Origin: Perognathus longimembris pacificus
Taxonomy: Eukaryota; Chordata; Mammalia; Rodentia; Heteromyidae
Reading direction: 5' to 3'
Assembly (NCBI RefSeq): GCF_023159225.1
Contig: NC_063168.1
Span: 44,836,562 to 44,900,561, forward strand
DNA: 64,000 bases
The number at the start of each line of letters is the position of its first letter. Within the stretch, counting starts at the first letter, position 1. Under the pieces are notes generated by a model. The model searched no databases. It worked only from the letters and a program-made list of their open reading frames with translations, and had not been told where the DNA came from. The translations under genes and the position numbers were made by a program. Shown in pieces: positions 55,967 to 64,000 of this stretch.

Positions 55967-58900
55967 TCTGACAGAATCATCATCTGTCCTCATTCTCTCC
56001 TGCAAGGCCTAAGCTCTTCTGTGGTCCTTCCTCCCTTACTGTGTGTTTAGTGTCTCTTTACAGCCACCTTTGCTGCAAAATGTTAAAGGCAGTTGGCAAG
56101 CTTGTAGACCTTTCAACGACCAGCAGCCCTTCCTGCCTGTCCTAGAGTTAGTGATTCTACCAATAGCAGAAATCAGGCCTGTTCACAAATCCCCACAAAG
56201 AAAGACAAAGCCAACAACATTTGGTAATAGACTAGCTCCGTCGCCCTTTGTCACTATCCATGCTCAAAATATTTTCTTCTACTGCAGGTGTTTCAGAAAC
56301 TTCAAAAAAAAAAAAAAAGCTTGAAAAGACATTTTAAGGACTTTGGGGAGGGGCAGTACTTGGGCTTGAACTAGAGGATTCTTGCTTGCTAGGCAGGTGC
56401 TCTACCACTTGAGCCAGGCATCTAGCTCCTTTTTCCATTGGTTAGTATGGTGCTACACCAATCTAGGCGGCAATCCTCCTCTTATGTTCCTGGAGATGAC
56501 AAGCATGAGCCACCAGGCCATTATGCTTCTCCTCCCTTATCACTGAGACACCACACTAAGCCATTGGTGAAGTCTCAAGGAGTTTATACCTAGGTTGGCT
56601 TTGAACCATGATATCCCAATCTCTATATCCCAAGTAGCCACGATTATAGGCTTATGCCACCACATCCAACTTAAGCACCTTCTGAAAAATTCTCTGCTCT
56701 GTTAAATACACGAATGACCTAGAAGTCATCTAGACAAAGACATAAGTACTAGGCCCACCACTGTAAGTGGGGTCCACAGGCTGACAGCAGCTCATGGTAG
56801 AACACAGTGGGATCAGGTCCACCTATTGAATCACTGCTGCATCACATTCCACAAAGCAACTTAAGGGCACACAAAAGGTTAAAAAGCACTGCCAGGAAGG
56901 GCAGAGATTGCCCTCTCCTACTTCTTCTGCTTGCACTGCTTTTCATTGGGAAATAGATGCAGCCAGCATGGTGTCCTTGTACTCTCCACCTGACTTCCTC
57001 AATGCAGTGGTCAAGACAGGGCTGAATGATTCGAGAAGTGTCCCACTCCCAGCCAGTCAGAGCCTCCATTTCCAGATAAAACCCCAAAGCCTTGTCACTG
57101 GGCCTCTTCTCATCTGCCTTGTGCAGCCCTGATTTATTCAATATATTTGCACAGTATAGTTGACTGAAATTCTTGGAAAACACTGTTCCATAGTGGGCCT
57201 GGCACTGTGAAAGTCTCCAGAAAGAATCTTTGGAGGCCAAGGCCAAGTGCAACCTACTTCTCCAGAACTATCCATTCTTGCGACTATTCTCAGAGAACAC
57301 CACGGGGAGAATGGCAGAGCAGGAGAAGGCAGACACACTGCCCAGGGTGGGAGGGTCTCTGCAGAGACCACAACTAATGTGTCCCCCCCACAGCCAACCA
57401 ATGGCTCTCAGGCCTGGCTGCAGTAGGCATAAGAGCCTCACCCCCAGAATCTGATTGGCACAGGAAGGGACCTATGCATACAGTGTCACTTACTCAAAAT
57501 GCAGTAGTGCCTGGCACTGAAGGCTCATGCCCAGTTACTCAGGAGGCTGAGATCTGAGAATCGCAGTTCAAAGCCAACACCAGGCAGGAAAGTCCATGAG
57601 ACTCTTATCTCCAATAAACTACCAAAAAAAGGGGGGAGTGGAGCTGCGGCTCAAGTGGTAGAGTGCTCACCTTGAGTAAAAGAAGCTAAGGGATTGTGCC
57701 CAGGCCCTGAATTTAATTAAGCCCAAGGACTGGCAAAAGAAAAGAAAGAGAGACAGAGAGGAGAGGAAGGGAGGGAGGGGGAAGAAAGGAAGGAAGGAAG
57801 GAAGGAAGGAAGGAAGGAAGGGAGGGAGGGAGGGAGGGAAGGAAGTTTTTTATCTTGATTTTGTAAATTTTTGTTTTGGCCAGTTCTAGGGCTTGAACTT
57901 TGGTTCTGCTCAAGGGAAGCACTCTACCACTTGAGCCACAGCACCATTTCCAGCGCTTTCTGTGATTTACTGGAGATAAGGGTCTCATAGACTTTCCTGC
58001 CCAAGCTGGCTTTGAACTGCAGTCCTCAGCTCTCAGGCTCCTAAATAGCTAGGATTACAGATCTGAGCTAGCAGCACTAACTGGATTTTGTAATATCTGC
58101 ATATATATAATGAGAAACTTTGGAGATGGGATCCAAGTCTAAACATAAAATTTACTTATGCTTCACATGCTCCCTCTGCATACAGCCTGAAAGGTAATTT
58201 TATACCATACTTTACATACTTTTGTGAATAAAATGAGGTTTTCATGGTGCAGAATTTTCATCAGTTTGAATTAAAAAAACGTTTGGAGAAGTTCACTATT
58301 ACAGATTTCCAGCTCTCTGGGTGTGTGAGTGTTTGGGGCGGGGGGGGGGGGGGGATGTGTGTATAGTAGTAGTAGTGCTAAATTCATGGCCTGGGTGCTA
58401 TCTAGTAGCTTTTTCATTCAAGGCTGTGCACCACCATTTAAGCCACACCACACTTCTAACTTTTTGGTGGTAATTGAAAAGAAGAGTCTCATAGACTTTC
58501 CTGCCTGGGCTGGCTTCCAGCTGTAATCCTCAGATCTCAGCCTCTTGAGTAGCCAGGATTACAGTCATGAGCCACGGGCACCTAGCTGATTTCCAGCTTT
58601 TGGATTAGTGATGCTCAACCTGTGTGTACAAAGCTTTCATGAGTAACAGGCAGCCAGAGCTAGGAAACAGACCTAATTTAAGAGGGTAAATAGGAGAACA
58701 CCTCAGGCCATGGACATTCTCCTAGGCAACCCTTTCTACCTCCTCCCTCACCTCACCCATCGCCTGTCTTGAGGCCTCACTTCCTTTGTGCACAGGGCTC
58801 AGGCTCCTCCGCCTACCAGCCTTGCTTCTCCTACCTGCTGGCCCCTGTTTGTAGCTTAAGCCCCAGTCAGCTGAGTTACAGTACACCAGAAAACTGCAAA

Positions 58901-61900
58901 TCATGGACAAGGAAACAGTCCACTGCAGGGGACTGAAGACCACTGGACCACTTCCTGTTCTAGATCATTCACAGCCAACAAGGAAGGGTTCCTCACACTG
59001 GTGACAGAGGCAGTTCCTCTGGGAGAGTTGTGTCTCCAGTTAACCACCAAAAAGCCAGAAGTGGGGGCTGGGGATATGGCTTAGTGGCAAGAGTGCTTGC
59101 CTCCTATACATGAGGCCCTGGGTTCAATTCCCCAGCACCACATATACAGAAAATGGCCAGAAGTGGCGCTGTGGCTCAAGTGGCAGAGTGCTAGCCTTGA
59201 GCAAAAAGCCAGGAACAGTGCTCAGGCCCTGAGTCCAAGCCCAGGACTGTCCAAAAAAAAAAAAAAAAAAAAGCCAGAAGTGGAGAAGTGACTCAAATGG
59301 TAGAGTTGCCAGCCTTAAGCAAAAAAGCCAAGTGAAAGTGTGAAGCCCTGAGTTCAAGCCCCAGGATCAGCATACACACACAAAAGCAAAGAGCAAAACT
59401 TAAGGAGGCTAAATAGTGGCTGAGTATACAAAAAAAAAAAAAAACAAAGAAAGCTGTGCAAACCCTAGATGGAAGACCTTTAAAGATGAGAGAGGGAGCC
59501 AGGTGCTGCTCGTTTATGCCTATAATCCTAGCTACACGGGAGGCTGAGATCCAAGAATCCCAGTTCAAAGCCAACCCAGGCAGGAAAGTCTATGAGATTT
59601 TTTTTTTTTTTTGGCCAGTCCTGGGCTTGGACTCAGGGCCTGAGCACTGTTCCTGGCTTCTTTTTGCTCACAGCTAGCACTCTGCCACTTTTCTATGTAT
59701 GTGGTGCTGGGGAATCGAACCCAAGGCTTCATGTACACGAGGCAAGCACTCTCGCCACTAGGCCATATTCCCAGCCCAAGTCTATGAGATTCTTATCCCC
59801 AATCAACTAATCAGAAAGAGCCAGAAGTGGTTCTGGGGCTCAAGTGGTAGAGTGCTAGCCTTGAGCACAAAGAGGCTCAGGGACAGTGTCCAGGCCCAGA
59901 GTTCAATCCCTCGGACTGGCAGAAGAAGAAGAAAAAGAAAAAGATCAGTGACGGAATCTAAGCTATATTAAAAATGTTTTAGTATTTGAGGTTGACAGGT
60001 TGATATCTACCGATTCGCTCTTGGTACCACTTTCCACACAACAAATGCCTTCCCTGGAATGGCATTACTTATGTTATTAAGAGACAGAAAAGTTCAACTT
60101 CTCCGCTAGAAGTAGGCACTGGAGGACACATGCAGCTGTTTGGCTCAGTGTACCTATCCTACCCTTCTACACAAGCAAGGCCTCCACTGACGAGTTACCA
60201 TCGAACCCAAAGAGGAGGGTGTGAGCATTTAAGCTACTTCTCCCCCAGACCCACTTAGGTGTTAGCTATTTACTTGAATTCTTATCAGGAAGCCGATCTA
60301 TCTTCCACACCACAGCCCGGTAGGCACTGTCATACTTTGCTGACCCCACAGTGACGAGCACAACAGGTTCAGACTCAAGTTCGTATAAACCACCCAGGCA
60401 TGCCCGGCGGTTCATTTTGGCTTTCAAGGACTTCTGTCTCTGGAGGTTCATGGTCCAGAGGGCCTTGACCCATTGAGATGGGACAGGAAAGTGGATCGTG
60501 ATATTGTCACAGCACCTCAAGGAACTGCCTTGGGATGACCTCTGAGCCACTGGGGCCATATTGACAAAAGCCTGGAGTTCCACATATGCCCCCTGGACAA
60601 CCACTGCAGATTTCAGGGAGAACGGAAGTTCGTCCCCCTCATACAGAGTCTTGAAACGCATCAGCTCAAACTTGCAAGCATCAACAGGTATGAATTTAAT
60701 GATTCTTGATTGCTCAAATTCTTGGGCTTTCACACACTTATGAAAATGGTAGTCGAGAATCGAGATCCCCTTCTTTTCTGGGTCATTTTCAAAACTGCTC
60801 TCATCTCTTTTCTGCAGCTCAAGGTCATTCAAGGTTAAAAAGCATTCCGTATTCCCATTCACAAAGCAGAGGCAACAGATTTGAGTTATCACAGCACTTT
60901 CCACCAATTTCCCATCTTCTCTTGTGACTTTACCCCAAAAGTGATCCACAATTTCCAGGGAAATTTCTTGCTCCTCATAGCTCTTCTTTGGTTTTGAAAT
61001 GGCTGGTAGCTTTATCAGCTCCTCCTCCACAGTAGTGAGGAAGTCAAGGAAGTCCCGATACTCAGTGGACCCCAACTTCAACATCTGCTCGATGTCTGGC
61101 TCGTGAACGATTTCTGTCTTTGAATGGTATTTCCTTTTCTCTGTGTAGGACACATGCTCGATCTTCACAGTATGGATCTTTCCAGTCACACTAAAGTTCT
61201 CCACTTTGGGTTCTGAGAGCCTGCAGTGAGGATCTAGCTGTAACTCTTTGAATGGTTTCTCCAACCCTTTCTCATAATACATTTGCAAAATCCCTCCTGG
61301 CAACACTTTCAGGAAAATCGGTCCCCACTGCCGGGAAGACATCATGTTCTTCTTCTCAGGAATTCTCATCATGAACGACCATCCAGCTTTCGGCTGACTC
61401 CTGAACAGTGTGTGAGGGATAAAGGAATATTGTCGCTCTTCAACATCTGCATCCTGTATGAACACATTTCCAGGAGGGTCTTGGTTCTCAGCTGCCTGGA
61501 GATGTTCAAGCTTCTCACAGATATAGTTGAGCGAACACTTGTTTAGGCTTTTTTGGTCAATAGTTATCTCCTTGTCTCGTGATGAGAAGGTTTTTCTGCT
61601 TTCTGAGGGGTCAAAGGAAATTTGAGAAGCACTACCTCCATCTTTCCAGAATGGATTTGAAAAAGCACAGTCCTCCCGAAAATACTGAAACTGGGGAACA
61701 TCACTTTGGGCTCCAGGGTGTTGGGCTTTCTGTGGGCTGGTTTCATCTGGAATGTCCACTCTGGGAGCTGGAGGTGTACATGAGTGGTCAGGGGATACAC
61801 AAGTTGGTGTCGTAGGTGATACAGAGGAACATGCTCCTGCTGTTGTAGGGGGGCAAGAAGATTCTGGAATAGGATACAGCACATGAGTCCCTGCTTTGGG

Positions 61901-62182
61901 GATGCCAGGAAACCCTGGGAAATCTTTGGTAGGTGTAGAGAGAGGAGAATTACTAGGAGGTCCAGGACTGAAGTAAAAATCTACGATGGGAGAAGGAAGA
62001 GGGGTGCTGCTGGTGGAGGAAGAGCTGCTGGGAAATTCTCGAAGGCCAGGAAGGTTCAGCTTTAGTCCATTTGGTCTACAGACGCCTTGGTTCTCTGGAG
62101 GAAAATTCTTTGGCTTTTGAGAAGATTGAAAAGCAGAGTCATCATCAAAGGTGACCCAACTGCCTGGGTTGGGAGAACACAT
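49766..62182 (-). CDS. STON1: STON1 (stonin-1), complete coding sequence in three coding exons
   Basis: Stonin-1 is a cytosolic clathrin-coat-associated adaptor related to Drosophila stoned B. Coding joins on the minus strand are 62182-60274, 52577-52375 and 49840-49766. They total 2187 bp, that is 728 residues plus TAG; human is about 735. Residues 1-260 are a Pro/Ser/Thr-rich N-terminus starting MCSPNPGSWVTFDDD. The stonin homology domain is about 267-400 (GWSFMMRIPEKKNMMSSRQW). A mu-homology domain of about 404-704 contains WALWTMNL-type mu2-like text. The last exon adds a 24-residue tail. An NPF tripeptide occurs at 176-178. GTF2A1L lies 21 kb downstream on the same strand. The start is set by homology and by the collinear N-terminus. 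Identity rests on recalled full-length similarity. Confidence 0.97.
50335..50697 (-). mobile_element. Family B SINE with internal pyrimidine repeat expansion
   Basis: TACTGGGGCTTGAACCCAGG lies on the left. GCTGGTTAATTGAAAATAAG through GTAGCAAGGATTACAGG lies on the right. About 150 bp of CT/CTTT repeat separates them at the junction of the two units. Confidence 0.88.
50420..50572. repeat. (CTTT)n/(CTTC)n/(CT)n pyrimidine tract
   Basis: This tract of about 150 bases is pure C/T on the plus strand and grew inside a SINE. Frames through it are artefacts. Confidence 0.97.
50700..50930 (+). mobile_element. L2 3'-end fragment
   Basis: AAATGTCACCTCATCATGGA, GGTCCTCCTGAGCCACCC, TTATTTGCTTGTTTATTCC and ACATGAACTCTGTCTCTTG follow the order of the L2 3' end. 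An A run interrupts it near 50770. Confidence 0.75.
51076..51270 (+). mobile_element. B1-like monomer plus ID-like unit
   Basis: The B1-like part is CCTGGTGCTGTGGTGCATTC to TTCAGGCCAGCTTAGGC. The ID part is CAGCTGGGAATGTGGCTTAG to TTGCCTAGCATACATG, ending in a CATA repeat. Confidence 0.82.
51304..51510 (+). mobile_element. Family A SINE, low divergence
   Basis: This is a full-length copy with an intact B box (GGTTCGATTCC) and a 21-A tail. AAAACCAGG lies on both sides. It looks like one of the youngest copies in the window. Confidence 0.95.
51540..52096. other. STON1 intron sequence, nothing recognised
   Basis: No repeat or exon-like signal can be supported. Overlapping 62- and 83-codon frames on opposite strands have no homology I recognise. 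Confidence 0.4.
52097..52300 (+). mobile_element. Family B SINE near the STON1 exon donor
   Basis: CTAGCTACTCAATGGGCTGA, CTCCAATTAGGTGTC, a 15-A run and TACTAGCCTTGAGCC are present. It ends about 75 bp downstream, in transcript sense, of the middle STON1 coding exon, antisense to the gene. Confidence 0.9.
52375..52577 (-). CDS. STON1: STON1 middle coding exon (end of mu-homology domain)
   Basis: This exon is 203 bp. The acceptor TTCTTCCAG precedes GTCCAG and the donor is CTCCAG/GTGCGG. It enters in phase 1 (codon S637 split) and exits in phase 0. It encodes PDHPHCLSYKLELGSDQEIP through QRACYSLQ, nearly identical to human STON1 as recalled. Confidence 0.97.
52765..52973 (-). mobile_element. 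Family B SINE
   Basis: GTGCCAGGACTGGAGCTTAA through AGTATTACAGGTAC is a nearly complete reverse copy. Confidence 0.92.
52982..53182 (-). mobile_element. Family A SINE beside a family B SINE
   Basis: This reverse copy is flanked by CCACTGAA at 52974-52981 and 53183-53190. It inserted at the 5' end of the neighbouring family B copy. Confidence 0.9.
53191..53785. other. STON1 intron sequence, nothing recognised
   Basis: This is AT-rich. A local duplication of AATATTATAG/TTTTCTCTAATCA appears near 53205-53265. Confidence 0.45.
53787..54015 (+). mobile_element. Family B SINE
   Basis: GGCTGGGCACTGGTGGCTCA through TTCAAGCCCTAGTACC is present, with a short CA tail and an expanded AAAAC run at the junction. 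Confidence 0.92.
54016..54548. other. STON1 intron sequence, nothing recognised
   Basis: No gene, repeat or motif can be supported. Confidence 0.4.
54549..54890 (+). mobile_element. Composite SINE: two B1-like units plus ID-like unit
   Basis: The first unit is GGTGGCCTCAAGTCTGTAAT, the second GCATGGTAGCACATGTCTGT. The ID part is GGGGCTGGAGGAGTGGCTAA with CTGAGTTCAGTCTCC. Confidence 0.72.
54905..55048 (+). mobile_element. Truncated family A SINE
   Basis: It starts within the first unit (CCTCATTCAATTCCTCAGTA) and continues through the second unit to TTCAAGCCCCAGGACTGCC and a CAA-rich tail. Confidence 0.85.
55140..55300 (+). mobile_element. MIR element
   Basis: CTCAGCTCTGCTGCATAACT, TATGCAAGTTGCCTCTCTAA and CCTCATTTCCTCATTGGAAA, then a GGGTTAACC region, match the mammalian MIR core in order. 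Confidence 0.88.
55301..55915. other. STON1 intron sequence, nothing recognised
   Basis: A short GA-rich run lies near 55565. Nothing else is recognised. Confidence 0.4.
55916..55964. repeat. (TG)n microsatellite
   Basis: About 24 TG units lie in STON1 intronic DNA. No SINE adjoins them. Confidence 0.97.
56352..56672 (-). mobile_element. Composite SINE (ID-like plus B1-like units), reverse
   Basis: From the left: an ID-like part (CTAGGCAGGTGCTCTACCAC), then a B1-like unit (ACAAGCATGAGCCACCAGGC), then a second one (AGTAGCCACGATTATAGGC). It is diverged and has the same architecture as 8201-8490. Confidence 0.7.
56673..57507. other. STON1 intron sequence, nothing recognised
   Basis: This is moderately GC-rich. 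A 136-codon minus frame at 56842-57252 has no domain, overlaps other chance frames and is not supported as a gene. Confidence 0.4.
57508..57735 (+). mobile_element. Family B SINE
   Basis: GTGCCTGGCACTGAAGGCTC through AAGCCCAAGGACTGGC is present, followed by a purine repeat tail. Confidence 0.92.
57736..57844. repeat. (GGAA)n/(GGGA)n purine tract
   Basis: About 105 bases of almost pure purine follow the SINE tail, mainly GGAA units. Confidence 0.96.
57876..58084 (-). mobile_element. Family B SINE
   Basis: TTGGCCAGTTCTAGGGCTTG through ATAGCTAGGATTACAGATC is a reverse copy, nearly complete. Confidence 0.92.
58340..58354. repeat. Poly-G run
   Basis: Fifteen consecutive G follow GGGGC, next to a minus-strand family B SINE tail. 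This is a possible quadruplex and a likely sequencing-error hotspot. Confidence 0.9.
58370..58587 (-). mobile_element. Family B SINE
   Basis: AATTCATGGCCTGGGTGCTA through TGAGCCACGGGCACCTAGC is a reverse copy with a TG/TAG-rich tail. Confidence 0.9.
58588..59010. other. STON1 intron sequence, nothing recognised
   Basis: No element or gene can be supported. Confidence 0.4.
59020..59375 (+). mobile_element. Family B SINE interrupted by a family A SINE
   Basis: The B pieces lie at 59020-59048 (truncated, TCTCCAGTTAACCACC) and 59268-59375 (ID-like part to TTCAAGCCCCAGGATCAGC). They are continuous once the insert and one duplication copy are removed. Confidence 0.9.
59065..59267 (+). mobile_element. 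Family A SINE nested in a family B SINE
   Basis: The copy is flanked by AAAAAGCCAGAAGTGG at 59049-59064 and 59268-59283, which is family B sequence. It is a young full-length copy with a poly-A tail. Confidence 0.96.
59492..59935 (+). mobile_element. Family B SINE interrupted by an opposite-strand family A SINE
   Basis: The B pieces lie at 59492-59599 and 59778-59935, from GCCAGGTGCTGCTCGTTTAT to TTCAATCCCTCGGACTGGC with an AAGAAG tail. Confidence 0.94.
59600..59777 (-). mobile_element. Family A SINE nested in a family B SINE
   Basis: The copy is flanked by AAGTCTATGAGATT at 59586-59599 and 59778-59791. It lacks about 25 bp at the junction of its two units. Confidence 0.95.
60274..62182 (-). 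CDS. STON1: STON1 first coding exon (N-terminus, SHD and most of the mu-homology domain)
   Basis: This 1909-bp exon opens with ATG at 62182-62180 and ends at the donor TTCA/GTAAAT, one base into codon S637. Read past the donor, the frame stops at 60266, which confirms splicing. Residues 1-637 carry the whole N-terminal region, the stonin homology domain and most of the mu-homology domain, uninterrupted. Stonin genes typically hold most of their coding sequence in one large exon. Confidence 0.98.
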
Positions 62183-62231
62183 CTTCAGGATATGGTTTTG
62201 TCAAAGAATCAGATGTCTTGTTCAGTTGTTT
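62183..62231 (-). other. STON1: STON1 5' UTR part of the first coding exon
   Basis: A good acceptor (TTTTCTCTTTCTCCTTGAACAG on the minus strand, given as two joined runs TTTTCTCTTT and CTCCTTGAACAG) ends at 62232. About 49 nt of 5' UTR then precede the ATG. The upstream non-coding exon was not found. Confidence 0.7.
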
Positions 62232-62365
62232 CTGTTCAAGGAGAAAGAGAAAACAATAAGAATTTAAAAATCACAGCCTTTTGTTTTGAGAAAGACTTGA
62301 ATATAAAAGCATATGTACTTACTGAGTGCAAAGAAATTGGATTTTAATCACTCTTTTGGTAGCTG

Positions 62366-62446
62366 AAGGAGGGAGAGGGGGGAGAGGGAGAGAGAGAAAG
62401 AGGGAAAGAGAGGAAGAGAGGGGGAGAGAGGCAGAGAGAGAGAAAG
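62366..62446. repeat. GA/GGGA-rich purine tract
   Basis: This tract of about 80 bases is nearly all G/A (one C) and lies shortly upstream of the STON1 acceptor, where the minus strand is pyrimidine. Confidence 0.95.
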
Positions 62447-62691
62447 ATTCAACTAGACTGTCTACCAGAAATACACTTTGGGCTTAAAATAACACAGAGG
62501 CTGACAGTGAAGAGATGGGAAAGGGTATTTCAAGAAGAATTGCTAAATTATAATCTGGAATATCTCACAAGGAAGCACATGTGGAGGTGTGGCCCCCAGT
62601 GCCTCATACAATTGAGAGGTATGGAGTCTTTAGGAAGTAGGATTTAGAGGAAGTTAGGTAACTGGGTGTGTGCGCCATTGTGAAGCTATAC
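62447..62691. other. STON1 upstream intron, possible MaLR remnant
   Basis: GGTGTGGCCCCCAGTGCCTC and GAGTCTTTAGGAAGTAGGAT vaguely recall a MaLR LTR start. No firm call is made. Confidence 0.3.
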
Positions 62692-62775
62692 ACATTTATT
62701 TACCCATTCATCACTTGAGGATGCTTGGTTTGTTTCACTTTTTAGCTATCATGAATAATGCTACTATGAATATTT
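62692..62775 (-). mobile_element. Old L1 fragment, reverse
   Basis: ATTTATTTACCCATTCATCA and CTATCATGAATAATGCTACT are the reverse of the L1 segment after ORF2. Confidence 0.65.
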
Positions 62776-62985
62776 AAATTGTATGTACATTGTATTTATA
62801 TGTGTGTATATATGCACACATATATATGTGTATATACACAAACATAATATACATATATACTCAAAAATATACAGATACTTGAAACATGTGTATATATGTA
62901 CGTGTATGTAGAGACCATTCCCACACATATCTATGGATATGTATGTATGTGTGCATATATACATATATATGCATATATATGGAGA
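62776..62985. repeat. Alternating TATG/TACA low-complexity region
   Basis: About 200 bp of alternating purine-pyrimidine TATA, TGTA and CACA motifs contain many short palindromes. The 129-codon frame over it is an artefact. Confidence 0.9.
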
Positions 62986-63179
62986 GAAAGAGAGAGAAAA
63001 CATCAGGATCTGAACACAGGTGACTCCAGTCCAACTTGACATGGCATCAATTACTGAAATCATTCTAATGACCCCAGAAGCCTTGCACTTTAAGGATAGC
63101 CACAGGGAGCTGGGGTTGAACACAGCCTGAATCTTGGCGTGCTGGACGCACACCTTCAGTGATTACACTACATCATCTC

Positions 63180-64000
63180 TGGGGTCCTTTCCAACTCTCA
63201 AACAATTTTACAGTGGTTGACATCCAACTGAAAATGTTCTTCAGAGCAGCAAGTGTGTGTTACCACTGAGTTCATGCGGGATCTTTACCCAAACTGACAG
63301 AAAAATCCACCAGACCTGCCAAGGTAGAAATGTGAAAGCCGGGCTGGCCATTACTCAGGGGAAAGGCTAAGTTCTCTACCTACAGCCCTCTCCTGCTGGG
63401 TAATGAAGGCTCAGCCCAGGCAATCAGTCAAGCTTGGAAAAGAGCCAAAGCAAAGAGAGGGGTGGGGGAATGGGGCTCACAGTGTTTGTGCTGCTGCTGC
63501 ACATTCCTGAGGGCATAAAAAACACCCAGGGAGCAGCAGCCAGGCTTCAGCTCTCAGAGGGCATTCCACATTCCTGCTCCAGGCAGAAGTTGCTGGGAAG
63601 TCTTTCCCCTGGGAACTGGAACAGGCCACCAGGAGGCTCAGAGGCAAGAACCGTGCAGCTATGTTGGGTTTTTTGACCATGTGAAGGAATCCAGCCAAAA
63701 CAATCCTTTCCATGGGGCAAGAGCCGGTGAAAACATTCCCTTCAGTGGAGTTGATTAAAAGAAAGAAAAGGGAAGAATAAGAAAAGAGATGGTGCAGCTT
63801 CAGACTGAATCCATGCCAAACCTTCTGCCTCATCTGCTGTTCTGTGGTAGCTCTGGAATTACACACAGTGGTGTTGATTTCTTCAAGTCTGACGTAGTAT
63901 GAGGCAAAATCAACTGATTTCCCTAAGCCAGACAAAGAAACACAATCCCAATACTGCATAAGCCACCTTGAGCTTCTTAAAAGTACACCTTAGAAACGAA
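63180..64000. promoter_or_regulatory. Repeat-free block upstream of STON1 with clustered CATTCC motifs
   Basis: No interspersed repeat is recognised for about 800 bp. Four TEAD-type CATTCC motifs lie at 63502, 63562, 63569 and 63734 (the middle two in tandem), plus GGCATAAAAAACACC near 63512. It may be a distal promoter or enhancer of STON1. A 160-codon minus frame over it has no domain. Confidence 0.35.

Noticed and set aside
56842..57252. 136-codon minus frame in the STON1 intron
   Set aside because: It overlaps other chance frames, has no family resemblance and is not flanked by clear splice sites with collinear exons.
60266..60273. STON1 ending at NSSK with a stop at 60266
   Set aside because: The GTAAAT donor and the perfectly phased downstream exons show this stop is intronic.
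62764..63153. 129-codon Cys/Tyr/Ile-rich minus frame
   Set aside because: It is produced by the alternating TATG/TACA low-complexity region.
63477..63959. 160-codon minus frame upstream of STON1
   Set aside because: No domain or signal is recognised, it does not match STON1, and it lies in a likely regulatory or 5' non-coding region.

Overview
This is mammalian, almost certainly rodent, nuclear DNA. The spliced genes have mammalian-sized introns, and ancient MIR, L2 and L1M fragments lie under a dense layer of younger SINEs. Two SINE families dominate. Family A is a dimer of ID/tRNA-like units with an A-rich tail. Family B is a 7SL/B1-like unit joined to an ID-like unit, often with a CA-repeat tail. 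From memory, such ID-like dimers suggest Geomyoidea (kangaroo rats, pocket mice, gophers), but I cannot verify the species here.

Two protein-coding genes can be reconstructed, both on the minus strand. STON1 (stonin-1, an endocytic adaptor) lies at the right: three coding exons at 62182-60274, 52577-52375 and 49840-49766 give an intact 728-codon frame. GTF2A1L (ALF, the germ-cell TFIIA alpha/beta-like factor) lies at the left: eight coding exons from 28629 down to 246 give 442 codons in frame. The last exon, about 35 codons, falls beyond base 1. All splice sites seen are GT-AG and the phases join exactly. About 21 kb of repeat-rich DNA separates the two genes. No other credible gene was found in it.

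The order STON1 then GTF2A1L on one strand is the arrangement that gives STON1-GTF2A1L read-through transcripts in human. The exon phases here would allow the same fusion. The only CpG-rich stretch, 28561-28780, is the GTF2A1L promoter. It carries a strong RFX X-box, GC boxes and a partial CTCF-like core.

The remainder is introns and intergenic DNA. It holds about 60 recognisable SINE copies, L1 3' ends, MaLR-type LTRs, microsatellites (including a 304-nt uninterrupted purine tract at 36851-37154), one small retrocopy of an unknown transcript inserted into a SINE, and several nested insertions with clear target-site duplications. I found no CRISPR array, bacterial or viral gene system, or novel multi-gene system.
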